A stretch of DNA of 6,643 bases from Chloroflexota bacterium (GTDB taxonomy: Bacteria; Chloroflexota; Dehalococcoidia; RBG-13-53-26): positions 1 to 6,643 of the forward strand of contig JAUWXW010000094.1 of NCBI GenBank assembly GCA_030616195.1, read 5' to 3'. Below are positions 1 through 5,355 of this stretch, one piece after another (the first letter of the stretch is position 1; each line of letters begins with the position of its first letter). Under the pieces are notes generated by a model. It was not told the DNA's origin. It did no database searches and was given only the letters and a program-made list of their open reading frames with translations. A program made the translations under genes and the position numbers.

Positions 1-1
1 T

Positions 2-21
2 CGGCACGGGGGGGAGTGCCG
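2..21. other. Short G-rich-loop hairpin at left edge
   Basis: CGGCAC at 2-7 is the exact reverse complement of GTGCCG at 16-21, with an eight-base G-rich loop between them. No T-run follows on either side, so it is not a standard intrinsic terminator. It may belong to the end of a gene lying left of the window, which cannot be judged from here. Confidence 0.25.
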
Positions 22-80
22 TCTGGGTCGCGGTGGTGGTTGGCGTTGACATAATCTGTTGGATGGAACCCGCTTGGTAG

Positions 81-95
81 GTCGCCACAGGCGAC
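81..95. other. Tight hairpin upstream of the small ORF
   Basis: GTCGCC (81-86) and GGCGAC (90-95) form a perfect 6-bp stem around a three-base loop. TAGG at 78-81 and CCTA at 99-102 could extend it past a bulge. It ends just before the GGAGG at 104-108 that would serve the ORF starting at 117. It could therefore affect access to that ribosome site if the ORF is real, but this is structural inference from a short stem. Confidence 0.25.
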
Positions 96-116
96 TGGCC
101 TATGGAGGCATACGCT

Positions 117-290
117 ATGCCTAGAGAATTTCAATTGCTGATTTTGCGATCGATGGCCGACTTTGTGGTGATATGTAGTGCTGGCTGCATGCCCGCAGAT
201 TTGCAGGGCAGATTGCTGGTGGAAGCAGGGCGCAACTTCCGGCTCGGGATGCTGAACACAATAGAACCCTTCGCGCAAAAGGGAGAGTGA
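117..290 (+). CDS. Possible small hypothetical protein (57 aa)
   Basis: I do not recognise this protein. I chose the ATG at 117 over the one at 102 because GGAGG (104-108) lies 8 nt upstream of it, which is good ribosome-site spacing; the longer reading would give 62 residues. The product is mixed in character. A central segment (roughly FVVICSAGCM) is hydrophobic but too short to be a clear membrane helix. Two cysteines sit close together there without forming a known metal motif. The C-terminal half contains alternating charged and aliphatic residues that would suit an amphipathic helix. No partner gene lies on the same strand within 600 nt, and the left flank is cut by the window. It could be a real short gene, the relic of a longer one, or chance. 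No function is proposed. Confidence 0.35.
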   Translation: MPREFQLLILRSMADFVVICSAGCMPADLQGRLLVEAGRNFRLGMLNTIEPFAQKGE

Positions 291-456
291 ATCTAGATAA
301 GGCACATAGCCCTGTAGCTAGATCACCATAGCTTGGCGGCTACTGTGAGAGCGAGACAGTCTATGCTATAGCCACAATGAACCGGGCACCAGGTGAGTAC
401 CCGATACCGGGGTCAATTGTCAGGACGGCCCGTCTGGCTACCCGGGCAAGCTTAGC

Positions 457-693
457 TTAGTATGCCCGACCTCTCTTTACTTCAATCTCCTCCAGCTTCC
501 ATACGCGTCCCTGGTGGGCATCAATGTAGTAGTCCACACTTTTGCCGCACTCGGCACACTTAGCCGACACCAGACCCTTATAGGTAGCGGCTGTTGTGCC
601 CACAAGCAGCCCCCCTCTTGCAGATTCGCAATAGGGGCACGGGCCGACGATATGAAGGTTCCCTGCTCCACATTCAAGGCAACGCACACTCAT
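457..693 (-). CDS. Small zinc-ribbon protein (78 aa)
   Basis: The start at 693 is chosen because AGGAGG lies directly upstream with a good gap; a longer reading to 729 would bypass that site. The protein has three CxxC knuckles: C5/C8 (CLEC), C19/C22 (CPYC) and C46/C49 (CAEC). The first two form a compact four-cysteine zinc ribbon of the rubredoxin-knuckle type. The third pair stands alone and could complete a second site with a histidine or with a partner protein. Between them is a Gly/Thr-rich stretch. The C-terminus is mixed-charge and ends in RGRAY. Family knowledge says only that such ribbons bind zinc and often contact nucleic acid or protein; the specific role is unknown. It is transcribed divergently from the acyl-CoA synthetase gene and looks monocistronic. 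The cysteine pattern and ribosome site make a real gene likely. Confidence 0.75.
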   Translation of the reverse strand: MSVRCLECGAGNLHIVGPCPYCESARGGLLVGTTAATYKGLVSAKCAECGKSVDYYIDAHQGRVWKLEEIEVKRGRAY

Positions 694-719
694 GGCCACC
701 TCCTGTTCTTTACCGCAAG

Positions 720-748
720 ATTGTACCACCGAAGAGCCTTTTTGGGAA
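720..748 (-). promoter_or_regulatory. Candidate promoter for the zinc-ribbon gene
   Basis: On the minus strand, TTCCCA (748-743) and TACAAT (725-720) are separated by 17 nt. These match the sigma-70 -35 and -10 consensus at 4/6 and 5/6 positions. Initiation would fall near 713, giving a leader of about 20 nt that just contains the AGGAGG ribosome site. The position is sensible, but such matches arise by chance fairly often. Confidence 0.35.
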
Positions 749-907
749 GAGGGCGGATGAGCATGATGTTTAGGTTATATATCGCCGGTGTTCAGGGCTC
801 TGCGCTGATATACAGGGTGGGTCAACTGGCCTTTTCCGCTCTGGAGGTCTACAATCATCACGGGAAAGTCGGCACCTGGCTCAAAGCTGTAACGACGGGA
901 GGTCTCG

Positions 908-2344
908 ATGGAGTCAGAGAAGAAGAGCGACCTAAGGCCATTTTTTGAGCCTGGCAGCGTCGCCGTAGTCGGTTCACTCAGGGAAGAGTGGGGTGAAGGC
1001 TATATGGTGGTCAGGAACATGCTTCACTTTGGTTTCACCGGGAATATCTATCCTGTCAACCCCTCATACAGCGAGGTGCTGGGCATAAAAGCCTACCCCA
1101 CCGTCAATGAGGTGAAGGGACCTATCGATCTGGCTATGGTGATCACACCGCCAGCATCAGTACTGGCAATTCTTGAGCAATGTGCTCAGAAAGGAATAAA
1201 GGCGGTTATCGTGGGAACCGAGGGTTTCGCCGAAGCAGGCGAAGCCGGCGCCAGACTTCAGCAGCAACTGGTGGACATGGCGCATAGTAACGGGGTGCGC
1301 CTTATCGGGCCGAATACGATCGGCATCGTTAACACGTCTAACGGGCTGGTAACCAATCCCTATCCGGTTGACTACGACAGGATCTGGAAAGGAAACATAG
1401 CCTATGCTTCGCAGACCGGCTTCGTCGGCGCCCAGGGACAGCCGCTGGAGGACCGGGCTTACCCGATTAGCAAGATGTGTGACTTCGGCAACAAGTGCGA
1501 TATCGACGAAGCCGACCTGCTCGATTATCTGCTCGGTGACGCGGAGACGAAAGCGATTGCCCTGCACATGGAAGCGGTGAAGGGCGGCCGGAGGTTCATG
1601 GATACGCTCCGGAAGGTCGCCGCCCGCAAACCGGTGTTGATTTTCAAAGTCGGCCGAACCGAGCAGGGCGCCAGAGCCTCAGCCTCTCATACCGGCTCGC
1701 TGGTAGGGAGCGCGCAGGTCTATGACGCCGTTTTCAAACAAGCCGGGGCTATACAGGTTAGGACCTGGCAGGAGTTCTGGGAGATACCCAAGGTCTTTGC
1801 CTCCCAGCCACTGCCCAGAGGTAACCGATTGGCTATCGTGACGCCTACCGGCGGCGCAGGCGTAGTCGCCGTCGATGCCGCGGTGGAAGCTGGCCTGGCT
1901 ATTGCCCAGCTATCTGACGCCACAGTTGACAGGCTAGTGAGATTCCACGCTAACCTATCGGGAAACCCGGTAGATCTCGGCCCATCAATGGTCCTGACAG
2001 AGGATCCACTTTCCGTCCTGGAAGGAACAATAAGCGCAGTGCTGGATGACGCCAATGTGGACTGCGCCACTATTGTCCTCGCCGCAGGTATGGAGAGGTG
2101 GGCATCAGCCACTGTGAATATGTTTGACCGGTTGAGGCAGCATATCTCAAAGCCAATAACCATCTGGACTTATGGGACAACGGTGTCTATGACGGAGGAG
2201 GTGGCACGCCAGCTAGAAGCAATGGGGCTGCCAACCTACCGGGAGCTGGAAACGGCCATCAAGGCGCTGGGCATTGCCGCCAACTACGCTAGGATCAAAG
2301 GTGCGCTACAGGAAACTACAAGTAGTAACAGTAGCAGGGCTTAA
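908..2344 (+). CDS. CoA-binding/ligase protein, alpha-type subunit of ADP-forming acyl-CoA synthetase
   Basis: Homologue of the alpha part of ADP-forming acetyl/acyl-CoA synthetases, which interconvert acyl-CoA, ADP and phosphate with acid, CoA and ATP through a phosphohistidine. Residues 10-140 form the CoA-binding Rossmann domain (PGSVAVVGS at 15-23, YPVNPS at 48-53, GFAEAG at 106-111, GPNTIG at 134-139). Residues 150-290 form the first ligase-CoA domain (ASQTG at 167-171, DFGNKCDIDEADLL at 192-205). The expected phosphorylated histidine is H261 in ASASHTGSLVGS. Residues 305-470 form the second ligase-CoA domain (TPTGGAG at 312-318, NPVDLG at 353-358). At 478 aa it fits a stand-alone alpha subunit; fused enzymes are near 700 aa and carry an ATP-grasp domain, which is absent here and next door. 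GGGAGGT just upstream of the ATG supports the start. The acyl substrate cannot be read from the sequence. A non-catalytic CoA-binding role remains possible without a beta partner. Confidence 0.9.
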   Translation: MESEKKSDLRPFFEPGSVAVVGSLREEWGEGYMVVRNMLHFGFTGNIYPVNPSYSEVLGIKAYPTVNEVKGPIDLAMVITPPASVLAILEQCAQKGIKAVIVGTEGFAEAGEAGARLQQQLVDMAHSNGVRLIGPNTIGIVNTSNGLVTNPYPVDYDRIWKGNIAYASQTGFVGAQGQPLEDRAYPISKMCDFGNKCDIDEADLLDYLLGDAETKAIALHMEAVKGGRRFMDTLRKVAARKPVLIFKVGRTEQGARASASHTGSLVGSAQVYDAVFKQAGAIQVRTWQEFWEIPKVFASQPLPRGNRLAIVTPTGGAGVVAVDAAVEAGLAIAQLSDATVDRLVRFHANLSGNPVDLGPSMVLTEDPLSVLEGTISAVLDDANVDCATIVLAAGMERWASATVNMFDRLRQHISKPITIWTYGTTVSMTEEVARQLEAMGLPTYRELETAIKALGIAANYARIKGALQETTSSNSSRA

Positions 2345-2351
2345 GTAACGA

Positions 2352-2729
2352 ATGAGCAACCTATTAAAAGCTATTGTGCTGGTCCTGGACGAAGCACTCC
2401 TGGTTGGTCTTGTACTTGTTGTCCTGTGGCAGCTAGGGGTGGATCTATCCCCAGGAGTTATCATCGCCGTGGTAGTTGTACTGGCGATTTGGATACTGGT
2501 GCTTTACAGGATCATTGTGTCTCTAGTCAGGAGGAAGCAAGTGGGTGGCCGCGAAGGTATGATTGGTCTGCAAGGGAAGGTGGTAACGCCACTTACTCCA
2601 GAGGGCGTCATCAAGATCCGAGGCGAGCTGTGGAAAGCATCATGTGCCGACGATAGCATAAGCAGCCAAGAAGAGGTAATAGTTGTGGGCATCGAAGGAC
2701 TCAGGCTTCTTGTAGAACGCAAGAAATGA
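2352..2729 (+). CDS. NfeD-family membrane protein (125 aa)
   Basis: Two hydrophobic helices (about residues 7-27 and 35-58) are followed by a basic RRK stretch at 60-62, which should face the cytoplasm, and then a soluble domain at about 68-122. That domain reads like the OB-fold of NfeD proteins: GMIGLQGKVVTPLTPEG at 69-85, then a beta-rich segment and the closing VVGIEGLRLLVERK. Short NfeD proteins of this kind usually work beside membrane stomatin-like (SPFH) proteins or a ClpP-class protease, in membrane quality control or organisation. Neither partner is in this window. The start lies 7 nt after the stop of the acyl-CoA synthetase gene and has only a weak ribosome site, so translation is probably coupled to that gene. 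The functional link between the two is unclear. The family call rests on topology and the C-terminal pattern. Confidence 0.8.
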   Translation: MSNLLKAIVLVLDEALLVGLVLVVLWQLGVDLSPGVIIAVVVVLAIWILVLYRIIVSLVRRKQVGGREGMIGLQGKVVTPLTPEGVIKIRGELWKASCADDSISSQEEVIVVGIEGLRLLVERKK

Positions 2730-2835
2730 CGACTAGCGGGGTCAAGGCGTGAGGCGGAGAGATGCCAGGATTATCCACACAACGGGAAGAACCGATCATG
2801 GCGGGCTCCCCTGTCCCGATCCTTTTCTGGGCAGG

Positions 2836-2918
2836 GTCTCCATAGGCGACTCTGTTGAGCTGGGGCTCGCCACGGTCGACAGAGTCGACTCTGTCGAGCG
2901 ACTCGCCTCTCTGGAGAC
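2836..2918. repeat. Large imperfect inverted repeat in the convergent gap
   Basis: GTCTCC (2836-2841) and AGGCGA (2844-2849) are matched in reverse complement by GGAGAC (2913-2918) and TCGCCT (2903-2908), giving the outer arms of a stem with internal mismatches. Inside lie the 22-bp palindrome and a partial direct repeat: GACTCTGTTGAGC at 2848-2860 against GACTCTGTCGAGC at 2886-2898, which differ at one base. The gap between the NfeD and ferredoxin genes (2730-2957) contains no convincing coding sequence. Confidence 0.65.
2876..2897. repeat. Perfect 22-bp palindrome
   Basis: The sequence beginning TCGACAGAGTC reads identically on both strands across all 22 bases, centred between 2886 and 2887. 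The central six bases are GTCGAC. With no spacer it is better suited to binding a dimeric protein or forming a cruciform than to acting as an RNA hairpin, though the transcript could still fold with a small loop. It sits between convergent gene ends rather than in a promoter. Confidence 0.85.
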
Positions 2919-2948
2919 CTGGCGCTACTGTGGTGGGTGTCAGGTCTC
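2914..2948. terminator. Possible bidirectional terminator hairpin
   Basis: GAGACCTG (2914-2921) and CAGGTCTC (2941-2948) form a perfect 8-bp stem around 19 nt. It lies 9 nt beyond the ferredoxin stop codon on the minus strand and downstream of the NfeD gene on the plus strand, where a shared terminator is expected. There is no T-run on either side, so intrinsic termination is uncertain. Confidence 0.4.
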
Positions 2949-2957
2949 TTGGTAGCG

Positions 2958-3191
2958 CTACTCGATAATGGTTTCGCGGTATTCGTAATATTCCGTTATC
3001 ACGATCTCATAGGGGCAGCCTATTGCCCCGGTGGGGCAAACAGCTTCACATTCTGTACAGTAGCAGCACTCCTCACTCTCGACAACCGTGGCCACGTTGT
3101 CGACCAGCACCCAGCCTTTGCAGACGCAAACAGCCACACACAAACCGCATCCGTTACAAAGTTTCGGGTCTACAGTGCGCATTTCAGGCAT
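2958..3191 (-). CDS. 2[4Fe-4S] ferredoxin (77 aa)
   Basis: A small soluble electron carrier with two complete cluster motifs. C12, C15, C18 and C22 form CxxCxxCxxxC in CNGCGLCVAVC. C42, C45, C48 and C52 form the second, followed by the usual proline (CTECEAVCP). Extra cysteines are at 24, 43 and 59. The proline normally found after the fourth cysteine is missing in the first motif, where valine stands instead. About 19 residues separate the motifs, a little more than in the shortest clostridial type, and the C-terminus (TEYYEYRETIIE) is acidic and tyrosine-rich. A GGGGAA stretch about 5 nt upstream of the ATG is a modest ribosome site. It is the last gene of the minus-strand series, 78 nt beyond the Crp/Fnr-type regulator. 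It probably serves low-potential electron transfer, perhaps to the flavoprotein encoded upstream; that pairing is inference. Confidence 0.9.
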   Translation of the reverse strand: MPEMRTVDPKLCNGCGLCVAVCVCKGWVLVDNVATVVESEECCYCTECEAVCPTGAIGCPYEIVITEYYEYRETIIE

Positions 3192-3240
3192 AACTATTCC
3201 CCGACAAGAAGTATCTTAGCATATCACCCCGTCAAAGTTA

Positions 3241-3256
3241 TGTGATCTTTGTCTCC
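3241..3256 (-). promoter_or_regulatory. Weak Crp-like half-site pair upstream of ferredoxin
   Basis: TGTGA at 3241-3245 is followed after six bases by TCTCC at 3252-3256, resembling the TGTGA-N6-TCACA Crp-family operator with one good and one poor half. GTGAT (3242-3246) also has an inverted partner ATCAC at 3223-3227, 14 bases away. The site is about 50 nt upstream of the ferredoxin start and directly after the regulator gene, so regulation of ferredoxin by that regulator is conceivable. The match is weak. Confidence 0.2.
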
Positions 3257-3269
3257 TTTTAAGCCTTTG

Positions 3270-3959
3270 TCATGCAGCAACGCCGCCTATCTCCTCCAGC
3301 ATTTCTTTGTCGGCAATCACAATGCGGTGGCGGTCCATTCTGATGGCTCCCTCCTCCTCCAGGGCTTTGAGCGATCGGCCCACCACCTCGCGAGCGGTAC
3401 CCACCATAGCTGCCATGTCCTGCTGGGTAAGCCTGGGCCTGGCACCTGTCTCTTCCCCCGTCGCCCTATGGTTGGTGGCATACTCGAGGAGCAGCTTGGC
3501 CACCCTGCCGGTGACATGTCTGAAAGAAAGGTCTTCCACCATCGATACAAAATGGCGCACTCTCTCCGCCAAGACCCTTATTATGTTGATGGCTATGTTG
3601 GGATGCTCCCGTAGAAGGGCTTCCATGTCGGCTTTACTTATTCCATACAGGGTAACCTGGCTCATAGCCACAGCGCTGGCAGGATTTGGCCCGCCATCAA
3701 ATACTGGGACATCGTTAAAAGACTCGCCTGGTCGTATGATGCACAGGATCTGCTCCTTGCCCTCGGCTGAGGTCTTGAAGGCCTTCACCGCCCCTGAAAC
3801 CACGAAGTAGACTGCGTCAGCGGGGCCGCCCTCCAGGACGATCAGCTCATTCCTGTCTGCCGACCTTTCAAACACAAGCCGCCCGATTGCTTGGAGTTCC
3901 GAGGAACCCAAGCCGGAAAAATATGGAATGGACTTCAGACGCTCTGCTTCAATGGCCAT
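3270..3959 (-). CDS. Crp/Fnr-family transcriptional regulator (229 aa)
   Basis: A full-length dimeric DNA-binding regulator. Residues 10-118 are the cyclic-nucleotide-binding-type beta barrel (LVLEGGPADAVYFVVSGAVK at about 40-59, RPGESFNDVPVFDGG at 76-90). Residues 120-145 are the dimerisation helix. Residues 150-220 are the winged helix-turn-helix, with LTQQDMAAMVGTAREVVGRS at 177-196 and a likely recognition helix at 188-200. The sensor pocket does not look like a cAMP site: where Crp has the FGE segment and a phosphate-binding arginine, this protein has FND and no equivalent arginine. There is only one cysteine (C73), so it cannot hold an Fnr-type four-cysteine cluster. It may sense haem-bound gas, another small molecule or redox state. 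No strong ribosome site precedes the ATG, but the N-terminus has normal family length. It lies between the ferritin-like and ferredoxin genes on the same strand, which are its likely targets. Confidence 0.9.
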   Translation of the reverse strand: MAIEAERLKSIPYFSGLGSSELQAIGRLVFERSADRNELIVLEGGPADAVYFVVSGAVKAFKTSAEGKEQILCIIRPGESFNDVPVFDGGPNPASAVAMSQVTLYGISKADMEALLREHPNIAINIIRVLAERVRHFVSMVEDLSFRHVTGRVAKLLLEYATNHRATGEETGARPRLTQQDMAAMVGTAREVVGRSLKALEEEGAIRMDRHRIVIADKEMLEEIGGVAA

Positions 3960-4009
3960 AGCGTATAGATTTGCCTGCCTGGGGCACTAAGCCCGTAGCT
4001 GTAGCCCTA

Positions 4010-4040
4010 GACCTGTTTTTCAGCCTCATCCGATCAGGTC
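4010..4040. repeat. Inverted repeat between ferritin-like and regulator genes
   Basis: GACCTG (4010-4015) and CAGGTC (4035-4040) are perfect inverted arms 19 nt apart, in the 108-nt gap after the ferritin-like gene. A second small stem, GGGC at 3982-3985 with GCCC at 3991-3994, lies closer to the regulator start. Either could be an operator, an attenuator or chance. No T-run follows in the direction of transcription. Confidence 0.25.
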
Positions 4041-4067
4041 ATAGTCACAACGGTCCCCGCTCTACAT

Positions 4068-4598
4068 TTACGCACCGTCCAGGCCCCAATGCTCGGTCTT
4101 GGTGAAATAGCCTTGCGGGTCTGACAGGTACTCGTAGGAGTCCACCAGGGTGAGGTAGTGCGTTCTTTCTTCAGCGGTTAGAGCCTGGTAAAAGGCTTTC
4201 TCCGCCGGGGAGGTAGCTTCCTCACCTCGGCTCCGGTAAAAACTATAGCTCTGGTCCTCCATCTTCATGGCCGTCTTTACCGCTTCAAGTTCACTGGGGG
4301 CGGGTTTAGCATCCTTACCCAAGCCCTCTATGGCCTCCCTGAACACACTTTTGAGACTTTTCTCATGTTCAAAAACGGTATCTTTTTGTGGCCACTCCTG
4401 CCTACTCGTAACCGTTTCGTAGATTTCCCTTATTATCTTGTAGTGAACGTCCTCCTGCTCGGCCAGGTGCTGGAACAGCTTTTTTGCCAGCGGACTGCTG
4501 CTCTCCTCCCTGGACTTCTGGTAAAACTCCTTACCCTCTATCTCCATCTGAAGCGCCGTTTTCAGTGCTTGGGCGCTCTTTTCAACCTCGCTATTCAT
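4068..4598 (-). CDS. Ferritin-like/rubrerythrin-type diiron protein (176 aa)
   Basis: A four-helix-bundle protein with the metal-ligand pattern of the rubrerythrin branch of the ferritin superfamily. E19 and the pair E49/H52 (ExxH) come from the first half; E114 and the pair E144/H147 come from the second. The two halves are clearly duplicated: residues 11-56 and 106-151 align without gaps, with 18 of 46 identical. Rubrerythrins reduce hydrogen peroxide using a C-terminal rubredoxin centre. Here there is no rubredoxin domain and no cysteine at all, so electrons would have to come from another protein such as the neighbouring flavoprotein or ferredoxin. A role in peroxide removal, iron handling or an uncharacterised oxidase is possible. 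A good ribosome site (GGAGAGGTGA) precedes the ATG. The gene lies 38 nt after the Isf-like flavoprotein gene, consistent with one transcript. Confidence 0.85.
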   Translation of the reverse strand: MNSEVEKSAQALKTALQMEIEGKEFYQKSREESSSPLAKKLFQHLAEQEDVHYKIIREIYETVTSRQEWPQKDTVFEHEKSLKSVFREAIEGLGKDAKPAPSELEAVKTAMKMEDQSYSFYRSRGEEATSPAEKAFYQALTAEERTHYLTLVDSYEYLSDPQGYFTKTEHWGLDGA

Positions 4599-4603
4599 TG
4601 TTG

Positions 4604-4620
4604 CTCACCTCTCCAGTGAG
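4604..4620 (-). promoter_or_regulatory. Ribosome site framed by a small stem
   Basis: In the 38-nt gap before the ferritin-like gene, CTCAC and GTGAG (4616-4620 and 4604-4608 on the minus strand) can pair around a seven-base loop that contains GGAGAG, part of the ribosome site. The site would be displayed in the loop or partly hidden by the stem. It is a short stem and may have no role. Confidence 0.25.
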
Positions 4621-4636
4621 GAATAGGTTATGGTCG

Positions 4637-5203
4637 TTACTCTTGAGCCAGCTTCCTGCCCAGCTCGAAGGCGTCTGTCAGGGCGGTGGGATGCTGTTTA
4701 ATCTCCCCCTTCTTGTCTACGCCCCGAATCAGGAGCTCATCGGTATACTTGACGCCAATAGTCTGGAAGAAGTACTTCACTGTTAATATCGAGCCGGTGA
4801 ACAGCTCCTTGCCCCTGGTAGCTCCGACACCGATGAAGGCACCCTTTCTGTTGGAATCGGGCGGATTCTGCCCCAGAACATGTTCCCTGGCCCACAGCGC
4901 CTGGGAACGGTCGATGAGTGCCTTGACCTGAGCGGTAAGTGCGTAGAAGAACATCGGCGATGCGAGTATGACCTGCTCAGCACTTAAGAGCTTAACATAA
5001 ATGCCATCCATGTCGTCTCTTATGGCGCAATTGCCGTTCCTGGTGCAGCCGTAGTATTCCCGGCAGGGGGTTATGTTGAGTTTGTCCACGATGATCTTGT
5101 CCACCTCGGCCCCCTGACTCTGCGCCCCCTTTAAGGCCTCGTCCAGCAGTAGGTCGGTATTACCCTTTATTCGCGGGCTTCCCATAAATCCCAGCACTTT
5201 CAC
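4637..5203 (-). CDS. Isf-like NAD(P)H-dependent flavoprotein, flavodoxin fold (188 aa)
   Basis: An FMN-binding flavodoxin-like reductase of the NADPH-dependent FMN reductase/iron-sulfur flavoprotein group. The phosphate-binding loop is GSPRIKGNT at 8-16. ASPMFFYALTAQVKALIDR at 81-99 is the segment that normally contacts the isoalloxazine ring and helps dimer formation. Iron-sulfur flavoproteins carry a compact four-cysteine motif before a conserved DDM. Here C47, C53 and C59 are present and DDM follows at 63-65, but the remaining position, residue 50, is tyrosine (codon at 5056-5054). A regular [4Fe-4S] cluster is therefore doubtful. The start is a GTG at 5203 with GGAGG (5213-5209) five bases upstream. 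It leads the cluster with the ferritin-like gene, and a role in passing electrons to oxygen- or peroxide-reducing partners is plausible. The alternative is a quinone or nitro reductase. Confidence 0.85.
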   Translation of the reverse strand: MKVLGFMGSPRIKGNTDLLLDEALKGAQSQGAEVDKIIVDKLNITPCREYYGCTRNGNCAIRDDMDGIYVKLLSAEQVILASPMFFYALTAQVKALIDRSQALWAREHVLGQNPPDSNRKGAFIGVGATRGKELFTGSILTVKYFFQTIGVKYTDELLIRGVDKKGEIKQHPTALTDAFELGRKLAQE

Positions 5204-5284
5204 TTGTGCCTCCAGCTTGAAAATGCAAACCAGGATTGCCTGTTTCTGTTCCTAAGAAAGAGCGTACTTTGGAGAGGTAATGCA

Positions 5285-5313
5285 ACTATACACCATTCTT
5301 GGCAGTTTGCACA
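5285..5313 (-). promoter_or_regulatory. Candidate promoter for the flavoprotein/ferritin-like unit
   Basis: On the minus strand, TGTGCA (5313-5308) and TATAGT (5290-5285) are 17 nt apart, matching the -35 and -10 consensus at 4/6 and 5/6 positions. Initiation near 5278 would leave a leader of about 75 nt before the GTG start. The 183-nt gap between the SDR and flavoprotein genes contains no convincing gene, so a promoter here is expected, but this exact site is only a candidate. Confidence 0.3.
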
Positions 5314-5355
5314 TCATATGTTCGCGCCAGAACGAAGTCAGTGTGCATTCCAGGA

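Noticed and set aside
46..57. Perfect TTGACA (46-51) as a -35 box
   Set aside because: The following TAATCT is directly adjacent instead of about 17 nt away, and no acceptable -10 hexamer occurs at the proper distance.
421..437. GACGG/CCGTC hairpin as a terminator between the small ORF and the zinc-ribbon gene
   Set aside because: The stem closes with almost no loop and no T-run follows on either strand, so evidence for termination is too thin.
775..781. TATATA-like -10 for the acyl-CoA synthetase gene
   Set aside because: No -35 hexamer worth the name lies 16-18 nt upstream, and the A/T-rich run is short. A promoter probably exists in 694-907 but I cannot place it.
514..948. Plus-strand open frame of 144 codons
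   Set aside because: Most of it is antisense to the zinc-ribbon gene, whose cysteine motifs and ribosome site are convincing, and its end overlaps the acyl-CoA synthetase start in another frame. No recognisable protein features.
2749..2955. GTG-started plus-strand frame of 68 codons
   Set aside because: It is read straight through the palindrome and inverted repeats of the convergent gap, has no persuasive ribosome site and resembles no protein. The repeats explain the sequence better.
3307..3810. Long plus-strand frame of 167 codons
   Set aside because: Fully antisense to the Crp/Fnr-type regulator, which has clear sensor and helix-turn-helix domains; the antisense product has no coherent features.
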